Source of the DNA: Xanthomonas rydalmerensis
Lineage (GTDB): Bacteria; Pseudomonadota; Gammaproteobacteria; Xanthomonadales; Xanthomonadaceae
Direction of reading: 5' to 3'
Assembly (NCBI RefSeq): GCF_033170385.1
Contig: NZ_CP126170.1
Coordinates: forward strand, 4,302,001 to 4,366,000
DNA: 64,000 nt
This document shows positions 43,982-52,741 of the stretch, in pieces. Positions within the stretch are counted from its first letter, which is position 1; each line of letters begins with the position of its first letter. The position numbers and the translations under genes are program-made. The notes below the pieces were generated by a model. It was not told the DNA's origin, did not search any database, and saw only the letters and a list, made by a program, of their open reading frames with translations.

Positions 43982-45180
43982 GCCGCTCGCGCCTCGCTCC
44001 GCTCGCGCGGGCCACCGGCCTGACGCTGCTGTTGGCGCACGCCGCAGCGCAGGCGCAGCATGCCCATGCTGCCGACACCGGCGCCGACGCAGCTGCCGCG
44101 CGCTGCGCCTGCCCTGCGTCCGCTGCCGCCGTGCCCATGGCGGACGCGGCGGCAACGCAACCCGACACGGCAATGCATGGCGCCATGGACCACGCAGCCA
44201 TGGGGCATGCCGCGCACGTGCCGGCCATGCAAGGCGCGCCTGCCACGCAGACCACGGCAGAGCACGCCGACGCCATGTCGCACGCGCACATGGACCACGC
44301 CACGATGGACCACGCGGCCGCGCCGGCGTCGCAGGGCGATCACCGCGAACACGCGCACTCCGCGCACGACGGCATGCATCACGACGGCATGGACCACGCG
44401 ATGCCCTCCGCGCCTTCCCCGACAGCGACCGCGTGCCACTGTCCCGCGAGCGCCAACACGCCGCTGCCGCGCGAGCCGATCCCGCCGATCACCGCGGCCG
44501 ACCGTGCGGCCGCGTTCCCGGTGCTGCGCGACCACGGCATGGCGCACGGCGCCTCGCGCACCGGCTATTTGCTGGTCGATCGCCTGGAGGGCTGGGACAA
44601 CGCCCATGGCAGCGGCCAGGCCTGGGAAGCGCGCGGCTGGTACGGCGGCGACATCGACCGGCTATGGCTGCGCAGCGACGGCGAACGCGAGGGCGGCCGC
44701 ACCACCGCGTCCTCGCTGGAACTGGCCTATGGCCGCGCGATCTCGCCCTGGTGGGACGTGCTGATCGGCGGCAGGCAGACGTTCGCGCCGGGCCACGCGC
44801 GGACCTCTGCCGCGTTCGGCGTGCAAGGCATGGCGCCGTACAAGTTCGAGGTGTCGGCCATGCTCTACGTCGGCGAAGGCGGCCATGCCAGCCTGCACCT
44901 GGAAGGCGAGTACGACGTACTGCTGACCAATCGCCTGATCCTGCAGCCACGGCTGGAAGCGGAACTGGCCGCGCGCGACGATCCGGCGCATCGCACCGGC
45001 AGCGGCCTGACCACCGTGGAGGGCGGGTTGCGCCTGCGCTACGAAGTCACGCGCCGGTTCGCGCCGTATGTCGGCGTGGAGCACGTGCGCAGCTTCGGCG
45101 AGACCGCCGATCAGCGTCGCGCCGCTGGCGAGGCCATGCGCGAGACGCGCTGGGTCGCCGGCCTGCGCTTCTGGTTCTGA
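43978..45180 (+). CDS. copB: CopB copper resistance outer membrane protein
   Basis: 400 residues. After a signal peptide (LTLLLAHAAAQAQ) there is a His/Met-rich segment to about residue 150 (MHGAMDHAAMGHAAH, HAHMDHATMDHAAAP, HDGMHHDGMDHAMP). Residues about 185-400 form a 12-strand-like barrel of the CopB/PcoB family (YLLVDRLEGWDN, WYGGDIDRLWLRSDGE, VTRRFAPYVGVEHVRSFG) ending in a terminal aromatic (LRFWF), an outer-membrane assembly signal. The start overlaps the copA stop by four bases. It likely binds or exports copper at the outer membrane. Confidence 0.92.
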   Translation: MSRSRLAPLARATGLTLLLAHAAAQAQHAHAADTGADAAAARCACPASAAAVPMADAAATQPDTAMHGAMDHAAMGHAAHVPAMQGAPATQTTAEHADAMSHAHMDHATMDHAAAPASQGDHREHAHSAHDGMHHDGMDHAMPSAPSPTATACHCPASANTPLPREPIPPITAADRAAAFPVLRDHGMAHGASRTGYLLVDRLEGWDNAHGSGQAWEARGWYGGDIDRLWLRSDGEREGGRTTASSLELAYGRAISPWWDVLIGGRQTFAPGHARTSAAFGVQGMAPYKFEVSAMLYVGEGGHASLHLEGEYDVLLTNRLILQPRLEAELAARDDPAHRTGSGLTTVEGGLRLRYEVTRRFAPYVGVEHVRSFGETADQRRAAGEAMRETRWVAGLRFWF

Positions 45181-45212
45181 GCCACGGCGGCGCGCCGTAG
45201 CACATGGCGAAC

Positions 45213-45237
45213 GGCGGCGCAGAAGACGCGCCGCCTT
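45213..45237 (+). terminator. Terminator-like hairpin after copB
   Basis: GGCGGCGC and GCGCCGCC pair around a seven-base loop, 32 bases after the copB stop, followed only by TT. Confidence 0.4.
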
Positions 45238-45335
45238 GGCGAAACACGGCACCGCCGCTAGACCGGCGTTCGCGGTGCCCCAGCTGCATGTGCGCCCATC
45301 GCCACCATCCAGGCACGAACAACGAAGACGTGCCT

Positions 45336-45404
45336 TTGTAGGAGCGGCTTCAGCCGCGAGGGGCGTTACCGGGAAAGCCCGTCGCGGCTGAAGCCGCTCC
45401 TACG
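45336..45404. repeat. REP pair (TGTAGGAGCGGC class)
   Basis: TGTAGGAGCGGCTTCAGCCG faces CGGCTGAAGCCGCTCCTACG; the arms reach about 22 bases and the spacer resembles that of the pairs at 29585 and 34948. It lies in the roughly 300-base gap after copB. Confidence 0.85.
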
Positions 45405-45479
45405 AGACGCCGAGACGGGGCCGGGCCACAGCGCATCACGCATGAACGGCGAAGGACATCCGACGTGCCTCGCCACCGC

Positions 45480-45953
45480 TCACGCGTGCAGCGCCGCCTG
45501 CAACGCCGCCACCTCGTGCCGTGGCGGCCGCAGCGCGCCCAGCGTGCCGACCAGTTCACGGTAGCTGCGCGCCAGTTGCGCGAACAGCCCGGCGTCGCTG
45601 TCGCGGGTCTCGGCGACTTCGGCATAGGCGCCGCGGCCGAGATCGATGAAGTAGTCGACGCTGACCCGGCGCCGTTCCGCCACGCCGGGAAACAGCCCGG
45701 CGATCAGCAGACAACCGTCGCCGACCTCGCGCAACGCGTCGGCGCGTGTGCGTCCGACCTGCTCCTGCGCATGCAGCCAGGCCAATGCCTGGATGCGCGC
45801 CAGCAACTGCGCGTCGCGCTGGTAGCGCAGCAGCACGAACACCAGGTAGTGCTCGCGCGATTCGTCCAGCGGCCGGCCCAGGCGCTGCCCGGCCTCGTGC
45901 ACCAGCGCCTGCCACAGCTCGGCCGGCGCCCCCTGTCTGAAAGACTCGTACAT
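45480..45953 (-). CDS. Conserved-looking hypothetical protein
   Basis: 157 residues, predicted all-helical and soluble, with no signal peptide (MYESFRQGAPAELWQALVHEAGQRLG, HYLVFVLLRYQRDAQLLARIQALAWL, VSVDYFIDLGRGAYAEVAE). I do not recognise a family. Codon use and third-position GC match the neighbours, which supports a real gene. It sits between the copper cluster and the glmS-end duplication, with no partner on its strand. The function is unknown. Confidence 0.65.
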   Translation of the reverse strand: MYESFRQGAPAELWQALVHEAGQRLGRPLDESREHYLVFVLLRYQRDAQLLARIQALAWLHAQEQVGRTRADALREVGDGCLLIAGLFPGVAERRRVSVDYFIDLGRGAYAEVAETRDSDAGLFAQLARSYRELVGTLGALRPPRHEVAALQAALHA

Positions 45954-46380
45954 ACGTCCTCCTGCGTGGTGGGAACCCTCGCAGGAAGCTTATGCATAAC
46001 CCGGGCCAATGCGCTGGCAGCCGACCACACCGTCTGCCAAGGCGGTGCCGCTGCAGCGCCTTACTCCACCGTCACCGACGTGGCCCGGTTGCGCGGCTTG
46101 CCCACAGGCGCCAGCGTTCGCCGCATGGACTGGTGGCGCGGCGCGCGCATCAGAACCGGACGAAGCGCGATGTGCCTCCGCCTCCTCGGCGGCACCACCT
46201 GGCGACCGATGCTGGACGCACCGATACCGTGGCCTGGCCACGTCATTCCGGGCAATGAATCGCGCCAGGCCGACGGCGCTGGCTGCACAGACTTAGCTGC
46301 GCCGGCACCAGCGCGACGGGGCGACGTGCGTAGCGTGCGCGACGTGCGTGCCAGCAGCAGGCGCGTCCCTGCAGGACCGC
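45954..46380. other. Intergenic region holding the duplicated glmS end
   Basis: 427 bases between the hypothetical gene and the TetR gene. The only recognisable content is the glmS-end copy at 46061-46105. The rest (46106-46380) has no gene and may be island border sequence. Confidence 0.6.
46061..46105 (-). repeat. Duplicate of the last 45 bases of glmS (att-like direct repeat)
   Basis: Aligned with 48459-48503, 41 of 45 bases agree, including the TAA stop; on the minus strand it would encode VGKPRNRATSVTVE against [14 protein letters not shown] in GlmS. Similarity stops sharply at both ends. Both copies point the same way and enclose 2.35 kb with the tetR and monooxygenase genes. This is what integration at the glmS 3' end with a partial gene copy would leave. 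Confidence 0.8.
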
Positions 46381-47100
46381 TCAGGAATGACGGGGCTTTT
46401 TGCGCGCGCCGCCGGCCACCTGCGCGCCGCCCTGCGCCACGATGCCGGCAAGGATCAGGTCGATCCCGGCGATGAAGTCCACGCGGTCGTCGTGCGTCTG
46501 CAGTGCGCCGGCCATGCTGCGCACGAAGGGATACGCGACGGGATCGAGCCGCGACCACGTGCTCGCCATTGCGGCCAGGGTCGCGTCGCGGACAAGACCC
46601 TGGGTGAGCGCCAGTTGCGTATTGGCCGCGTTCTGTCCGCTTACGCCGAGCATGTAGTTGAGCAGCGCGGACACCGCCGCCCACTGCGCCGTGTCGGCCA
46701 CACCGAGCGCACGCAGCGGCCGGCCAAGGCCTTCGATGATGCGCACGATCGGCAACTGTCCCGGCGCCTGCCACAGGGCCGACCCGATCCAGGGATGCGC
46801 ATCGATCGTGTCGAACATGGCCAGGGCCAGCGCGCGGATGGCGGCCTGCGGCGTGGCGCCGGCCGGTGGCGTCGGCAGGCTGCGCGCGATGACGGCGTCG
46901 CAGGCGGTCGTCAGCAGATCGCGTTTGTCGGCGATGTGTCCGTAGAGCGCGCCCGGTCCGGTGGCGAGCCGTTCGGACAAGGCGCGGAAGGTCAGCCCGG
47001 CCTCGCCGTCGCGATCGAGCAGGGCGATCGCCGCCTCCACGATCTGCTCGCGCGACAGTGCTGCGTCACGGCGGGGCTGATTGCGTCGTGTCTTGGTCAT
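46381..47100 (-). CDS. TetR/AcrR family repressor
   Basis: 239 residues from MTKTRRNQPRRDAALSREQIVEAA. The helix-turn-helix is LTFRALSERLATGPGALYGHIADKRDLL (about residues 36-63), and the C-terminal part is of the TetR_C type with ligand-binding helices (IRALALAMFDTIDAHPWIGSAL). A start at 47115 adds five residues. It is divergent from an FAD monooxygenase gene over 104 bases carrying two identical operators, so it very likely represses that gene and itself until a small aromatic or drug-like inducer binds. Its tail is basic (GGARKKPRHS). Confidence 0.85.
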   Translation of the reverse strand: MTKTRRNQPRRDAALSREQIVEAAIALLDRDGEAGLTFRALSERLATGPGALYGHIADKRDLLTTACDAVIARSLPTPPAGATPQAAIRALALAMFDTIDAHPWIGSALWQAPGQLPIVRIIEGLGRPLRALGVADTAQWAAVSALLNYMLGVSGQNAANTQLALTQGLVRDATLAAMASTWSRLDPVAYPFVRSMAGALQTHDDRVDFIAGIDLILAGIVAQGGAQVAGGARKKPRHS

Positions 47101-47108
47101 GGCCGATC

Positions 47109-47154
47109 TTGACATGAATGGAACGCCATTCCAAGATGATGGAACGCCATTCCA
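47109..47154 (+). promoter_or_regulatory. Promoter and tandem TetR operators between tetR and the monooxygenase gene
   Basis: TTGACA (47109-47114) and CAAGAT (47132-47137) are 17 bases apart and drive the monooxygenase gene. TGGAACGCCATTCCA occurs twice without change, at 47119-47133 (within the spacer) and 47140-47154 (over the start site), 21 bases apart, that is two helical turns. Confidence 0.75.
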
Positions 47155-47204
47155 TCCAGCTCGGCGCAGCGGGGTTCGTTGCGCCCACCCGCCATCGAGG
47201 CACC

Positions 47205-48335
47205 ATGCACACTCCCATCGCGATCATCGGTGCCGGACTCGGCGGGCTCGCGCTCGCCCGCGTGCTGCACCTTCACGGCATCGCCGCGACCCTCTACGAA
47301 GCCGAGGCATCGGCCGATGCGCGCCCGCAGGGCGGCCTGCTCGACATCCACGACTACAACGGCCAGCTGGCACTCAAGGACGCCGGGCTCTACCCGCAGT
47401 TCCGCGCGCTGGTGCTGCCCGGCGCGGATGCGAAACGGGTCGTCGACCGCGATGGCACCCTCCTGATCGAGCGGCCGGACCTCGGCGCCGGCAACCGGCC
47501 GGAGGTGGATCGTGGGCAGTTGCGCCGCCTGCTGCTCGACGCCCTCCCCGCCGGCGCGGTGCGCTGGGGCTGCAAACTCGCCGATGTGTCGCCGCTCGCC
47601 GATGGGCGGCATCTATTGCGCTTCGGCGATGGCGCCACGGTGACCACCGATCTGCTGGTCGGCGCGGACGGCGCCTGGTCGAAGGTGCGGCCATTGCTGT
47701 CCGCTGCCGTGCCCGCCTACAGCGGCACCACGTTCGTCGAGACCCGCCTGTTGGAGGCCGACACCCGGCATCCGGCCAGCGCGCAGCTGGTCGGCCACGG
47801 AACGCTGATGGCGGTCGCACCGGGCAAGGGCCTGTTCGCGCACCGCTATGCCGACGGCACGCTGCATGCGTATGTGTCGCTGGTCAGGCCGCAGGCGTGG
47901 TTCGACGGCATCGACGTCGCCGTGCCGGCGAGCGCGATGGCGCGCATCGCCGCGGAGTTCGCCGGTTGGGCGCCGGCGCTGACGGCGTTGATCACCGCCA
48001 GCGACACGCCGCCGGTGCTGCGCCCGATCCATGCCTTGCCGGTCGAGCACCAATGGGAGCGCGTCCCCGGCGTGACCCTGCTCGGCGACGCGGCGCACCT
48101 GATGTCGCCGTTCGCCGGCGAAGGCGCCAACCTCGCGCTCTACGATGGTGCCGAGCTGGGCAAGGCCATCGCCGCGCATCCCGGCGCGATCGAGGCCGCG
48201 CTGGCCACGTACGAAACCCGACTGTTCGCCCGCAGCGCGCCGTTCGCCCGCGAATCCCAGCGCAACCTCGCCCTGTTCTTCGACGACGCCGCGCCGCAGA
48301 GCCTGGTCGACTTCTTCAACGGCGTCGCCACGTAG
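47205..48335 (+). CDS. FAD-dependent monooxygenase, TetX-like
   Basis: 376 residues from MHTPIAIIGAGLGGLALARVL (GxGxxG FAD site). The DG motif DLLVGADGAWSKVR lies near residue 155 and the second FAD motif GDAAHLMSPFAGEGANLALYDGAEL near 290. These and the opening GGLLDIHDYNGQLALKDAGL place it with Tet(X)-type class A flavin monooxygenases. The true substrate is unknown; inactivation of tetracycline is only one possibility. GAGG precedes the ATG by six bases; the open frame extends into the operators and is not used. It is controlled by the divergent TetR gene and lies within the possible glmS-linked island. Confidence 0.85.
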   Translation: MHTPIAIIGAGLGGLALARVLHLHGIAATLYEAEASADARPQGGLLDIHDYNGQLALKDAGLYPQFRALVLPGADAKRVVDRDGTLLIERPDLGAGNRPEVDRGQLRRLLLDALPAGAVRWGCKLADVSPLADGRHLLRFGDGATVTTDLLVGADGAWSKVRPLLSAAVPAYSGTTFVETRLLEADTRHPASAQLVGHGTLMAVAPGKGLFAHRYADGTLHAYVSLVRPQAWFDGIDVAVPASAMARIAAEFAGWAPALTALITASDTPPVLRPIHALPVEHQWERVPGVTLLGDAAHLMSPFAGEGANLALYDGAELGKAIAAHPGAIEAALATYETRLFARSAPFARESQRNLALFFDDAAPQSLVDFFNGVAT

Positions 48336-48360
48336 CCGCCAGCGACCTCCGCTGGCGCTA
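48333..48360 (+). terminator. Hairpin at the end of the monooxygenase gene
   Basis: TAGC-C-GCCAGCG and CGCTGGC-GCTA pair with one bulge, beginning at the stop codon. No T-run follows. Confidence 0.4.
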
Positions 48361-48458
48361 CGGCGGACATCGCCACAGCGCGCCACATCCGCATCGCACC
48401 GTCATGGCGGCCCGCGCACGCCCGCCATCGCTGGCGCGCCGAACGTCCCTGGACGCGC

Positions 48459-50291
<1,833 letters not shown>

Positions 50292-50368
50292 AGCCACGCC
50301 CTTCGCCGAAAAGTCCGCCATTCTAGCCAAGTCCGCTGAATGTCTCGCCGCTGTCCGCTGCCGGACTA

Positions 50369-50458
50369 GGGCGTGTCACCAATTCCCGAGGATGTCGCGT
50401 TGGGTCTGGCAAGCCCAATCCGAAGGGCCGCGATTGCTCGGAAATTGATGACACCCCC
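50369..50458. repeat. 90-bp imperfect inverted repeat, MITE-like
   Basis: The left end GGGCGTGTCACCAATTCCCG and the inverse of the right end GGGGGTGTCATCAATTTCCG agree at about 19 of 22 positions when extended by two bases. A short inner hairpin (TTGGG/CCCAA) lies between. No transposase is present. It lies between glmS and the adaptor operon and directly borders the palindrome cluster. Confidence 0.55.
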
Positions 50459-50501
50459 GAGTGTCCGCGAACGTGTCCGCGGACACTCGGACACTTGTCC
50501 G
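50459..50501 (+). promoter_or_regulatory. Clustered GTGTCCG/CGGACAC palindromes (probable activator binding sites)
   Basis: GTGTCCG-CGGACAC (50473-50486) is a perfect 14-base palindrome, CGGACA-CT-TGTCCG (50488-50501) a second, and GAGTGTCCGCG (50459-50469) pairs with CGCGGACACTC (50478-50488). The cluster is about 65-105 bases before the predicted sigma-54 start site. Confidence 0.65.
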
Positions 50502-50536
50502 CGCCGCCCGCCTCCATGCAATTCAATGGCTTGCAG

Positions 50537-50552
50537 TTGGCACGCATCCTGC
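50537..50552 (+). promoter_or_regulatory. Sigma-54 (RpoN) promoter of the adaptor/permease operon
   Basis: TTGGCACGCATCCTGC matches the -24/-12 pattern: GG at 50539-50540 and GC at 50551-50552 with ten bases between, within TGGCACG-N4-(T)TGC. Transcription would start near 50564, 24 bases before the adaptor ATG. Confidence 0.75.
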
Positions 50553-50587
50553 GATGGAGTTCCCATCCTCACCGCTGCGATCGTCCG

Positions 50588-51856
50588 ATGATCCGTGACA
50601 CCTCCGCCCAGGACCAGGTTCTCGCCCGCCCCCGCTCCGCCACCTGGCGCCGCTGGCTGTGGCCCGGGCTGATCGTTGCGCTGGTGCTGCTGGGCATCGC
50701 CTTCGCCGCACGCGGCTGGATCGCCGGCAGCCGCTCGTTCGACGCGCAACGCGTGCGCATCGCCACGGTGACCCGCGGCGACCTGGTCCGCGACATCTCC
50801 GCCGACGGCCGCCTGATCGCTGCCAACAGCCCGACCCTGTACGCCATCTCCGGCGGCACCGTGACCCTGAAGGTGGTCGCCGGCGACGTGGTCAAGCAGG
50901 GCCAGGAACTGGCCGAGATCGACAGCCCGGAGCTGCGCAGCAAGCTGGCCCAGGAAGAGGCCACCCTGGCCGGCCTGGAGGCCGAGGCCGGCCGTGCCGA
51001 CCTGGACGCGACCCTGGCCCGCGCCAATGCCAGCAAGCTGATCGACCAGGCGCAGATCGAGCGGCAGGCCGCCAGCCGCGACCTGGAGCGCTACGAGCGC
51101 GGCTACGAAGGCGGCGCGGTGCCGCAGGTGGAACTGGCCAAGGCCCAGGACACCCTGAAGAAGGCCGACATCGCGATGAGCCATGCACAGAAGGATTCCG
51201 GCCTGCAGGCCCAGGGCGCCTCGCTGGACGCACGCAACAAGCGCCTGCTCGCCGAGCGCCAGCGCGCGGTGGTGGCCGAGGTGCAGCGCCAGGTCGACCT
51301 GCTGACCCTGCGCTCGCCGTTCGACGGCCAGGTCGGCCAGGTGCAGGTCTCGCAGCACACCAACGTCGCCGCCAACGCGCCGGTGCTGAGCGTGGTCGAT
51401 CTGTCCAAGTTCGAACTGGAGATCAAGGTACCGGAGAGCTTCGCCCGCGACCTGGCGATCGGCATGCCGGCGCAGTTGACCAGCGGCGCCGGCGAACCGT
51501 TCGCCGGGGCGATCTCGGCGGTGTCGCCGGAAGTGGTCAACGGCGAGGTCAACGCGCGCATCCGCTTCACCGACAAGCAGCCGCCGGGCCTGCGCCAGAG
51601 CCAGCGCATGAGCGCGCGGGTACTGCTGGATACCCGCAAGAACGTGCTCAAGCTCGAGCGCGGCCCGTTCGTCGAACAGTCCGGCGGCCGCTACGCCTAC
51701 GTCATGGACGGCGACTCGGCGGTGCGCCGCCCGGTCGAACTGGGCGTGACCAGCCTGGGCGAGGTCGAAGTGCGCTCGGGCCTGCAGCCGGGCGACCGGG
51801 TCGTGGTCTCCGGCAGCGACCTGTTCGGCGACGCGCCGCAGGTGACGGTGCATTGA
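50588..51856 (+). CDS. HlyD/MacA-type periplasmic adaptor of an ABC export system
   Basis: 422 residues. One N-terminal membrane anchor (LWPGLIVALVLLGIAFAA, about 24-41) is followed by the lipoyl/barrel-sandwich halves (ISGGTVTLKVVAGDVVKQGQELAEID and LRSPFDGQVGQVQVSQHTNV), a helical hairpin between them (about 110-230), and a C-terminal beta-barrel/MP domain (GLQPGDRVVVSGSDLFG). It should link inner-membrane permeases to an outer-membrane channel or stabilise the exporter. The start at 50588 follows a sigma-54 promoter. It is the first gene of the operon; the ATPase gene is 140 bases downstream. Confidence 0.88.
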   Translation: MIRDTSAQDQVLARPRSATWRRWLWPGLIVALVLLGIAFAARGWIAGSRSFDAQRVRIATVTRGDLVRDISADGRLIAANSPTLYAISGGTVTLKVVAGDVVKQGQELAEIDSPELRSKLAQEEATLAGLEAEAGRADLDATLARANASKLIDQAQIERQAASRDLERYERGYEGGAVPQVELAKAQDTLKKADIAMSHAQKDSGLQAQGASLDARNKRLLAERQRAVVAEVQRQVDLLTLRSPFDGQVGQVQVSQHTNVAANAPVLSVVDLSKFELEIKVPESFARDLAIGMPAQLTSGAGEPFAGAISAVSPEVVNGEVNARIRFTDKQPPGLRQSQRMSARVLLDTRKNVLKLERGPFVEQSGGRYAYVMDGDSAVRRPVELGVTSLGEVEVRSGLQPGDRVVVSGSDLFGDAPQVTVH

Positions 51857-51859
51857 AGG

Positions 51860-51975
51860 CCGGGATTGGTGAGTCGGGATTGGGGATTGGTTGAAGCCCC
51901 ATGCTGCTCTCCTGTCCTTGCCACTGATCCAGACGCGTCGCACCCCACCAATCCCCAATCCCCAATCCCCGCTCC
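51860..51975. repeat. Inverted GGGATTG heptamer tracts between adaptor and ATPase genes
   Basis: A G-rich tract (51860-51893) and its inverse, a CCCCAAT tract (51946-51975), face each other inside the operon. In RNA they can pair over about 15-20 bases across a loop of some 50 bases. Confidence 0.7.
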
Positions 51976-51996
51976 ACCACCACAGGAACTCACGCC

Positions 51997-52713
51997 ATGC
52001 TCGAAATGCGCTCCGTCTCCAAGGTCTTCCGCACCGAACAGGTCGAGACGCATGCGTTGCGCTCGCTGGACCTGCATGTCCGCGAGGGCGAGTTCGTCGC
52101 CGTCACCGGGCCGTCGGGTTCGGGCAAGACCACCTTCCTCAACATCGCCGGCTTGCTGGAAACCTTCACCAGCGGCCAGTACCTGCTCGATGGCCAGGAC
52201 GTCAGCAACCTCAACGACGATGCGCGCTCGCGCATGCGCAACCAGAAGATCGGTTTCATCTTCCAGGGCTTCAACCTGATCCCCGACCTCAACCTGTTCG
52301 ACAACGTCGACGTGCCGCTGCGCTACCGCGGCATGGGCGCGGCCGAGCGCAAGCAGCGCATCGAGGAGGCGCTGGGCCGGGTCGGGCTGGGCTCGCGCAT
52401 GAAGCACTATCCGTCCGAACTGTCCGGCGGCCAGCAGCAGCGTGCGGCGATCGCACGCGCCCTGGCCGGCAGCCCGCGCCTGCTGCTGGCCGACGAACCG
52501 ACCGGCAACCTCGACTCGCAGATGGCGCGCGGCGTGATGGAACTGCTGGAGGAGATCAACGCGCAGGGCTCGACCATCGTCATGGTCACCCACGATCCGG
52601 AGCTGGCCGCGCGCGCGCAGCGCAACGTGCACATCGTCGACGGCCAGGCCACCGACCTGCAGCGCGAACCGGTGCTGGCGCACGGCGGCAACGACGCCGC
52701 GGCCGCAGGCTGA
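51997..52713 (+). CDS. ABC transporter ATP-binding protein, MacB/LolD type
   Basis: 238 residues. Walker A is GPSGSGKTT (about 38-46), the Q-loop IFQGFNLIPDLNLFDNVDVPL, signature LSGGQQQRAAIARAL, Walker B LLLADEPTGNLDS and the switch His in VTHDPELA. The DEPTGNLD form marks the LolD/MacB/FtsE group that powers type VII (MacB-fold) permeases by mechanotransmission. It is the only ATPase gene in the operon and must serve the permeases that follow, unless others lie beyond the window. AGGA precedes the ATG. The short C-terminal tail is Ala/Gly-rich. Confidence 0.93.
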   Translation: MLEMRSVSKVFRTEQVETHALRSLDLHVREGEFVAVTGPSGSGKTTFLNIAGLLETFTSGQYLLDGQDVSNLNDDARSRMRNQKIGFIFQGFNLIPDLNLFDNVDVPLRYRGMGAAERKQRIEEALGRVGLGSRMKHYPSELSGGQQQRAAIARALAGSPRLLLADEPTGNLDSQMARGVMELLEEINAQGSTIVMVTHDPELAARAQRNVHIVDGQATDLQREPVLAHGGNDAAAAG

Positions 52714-52741
52714 TCGGCAGGGCGACGGCGCGGAGACTGGC

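Noticed and set aside
46061..46774. Minus-strand frame ending in GKPRNRATSVTVE read as a new protein
   Set aside because: Only the last 14 codons resemble GlmS; the rest is the antisense of the TetR gene and border DNA, so this is a duplicated gene end.
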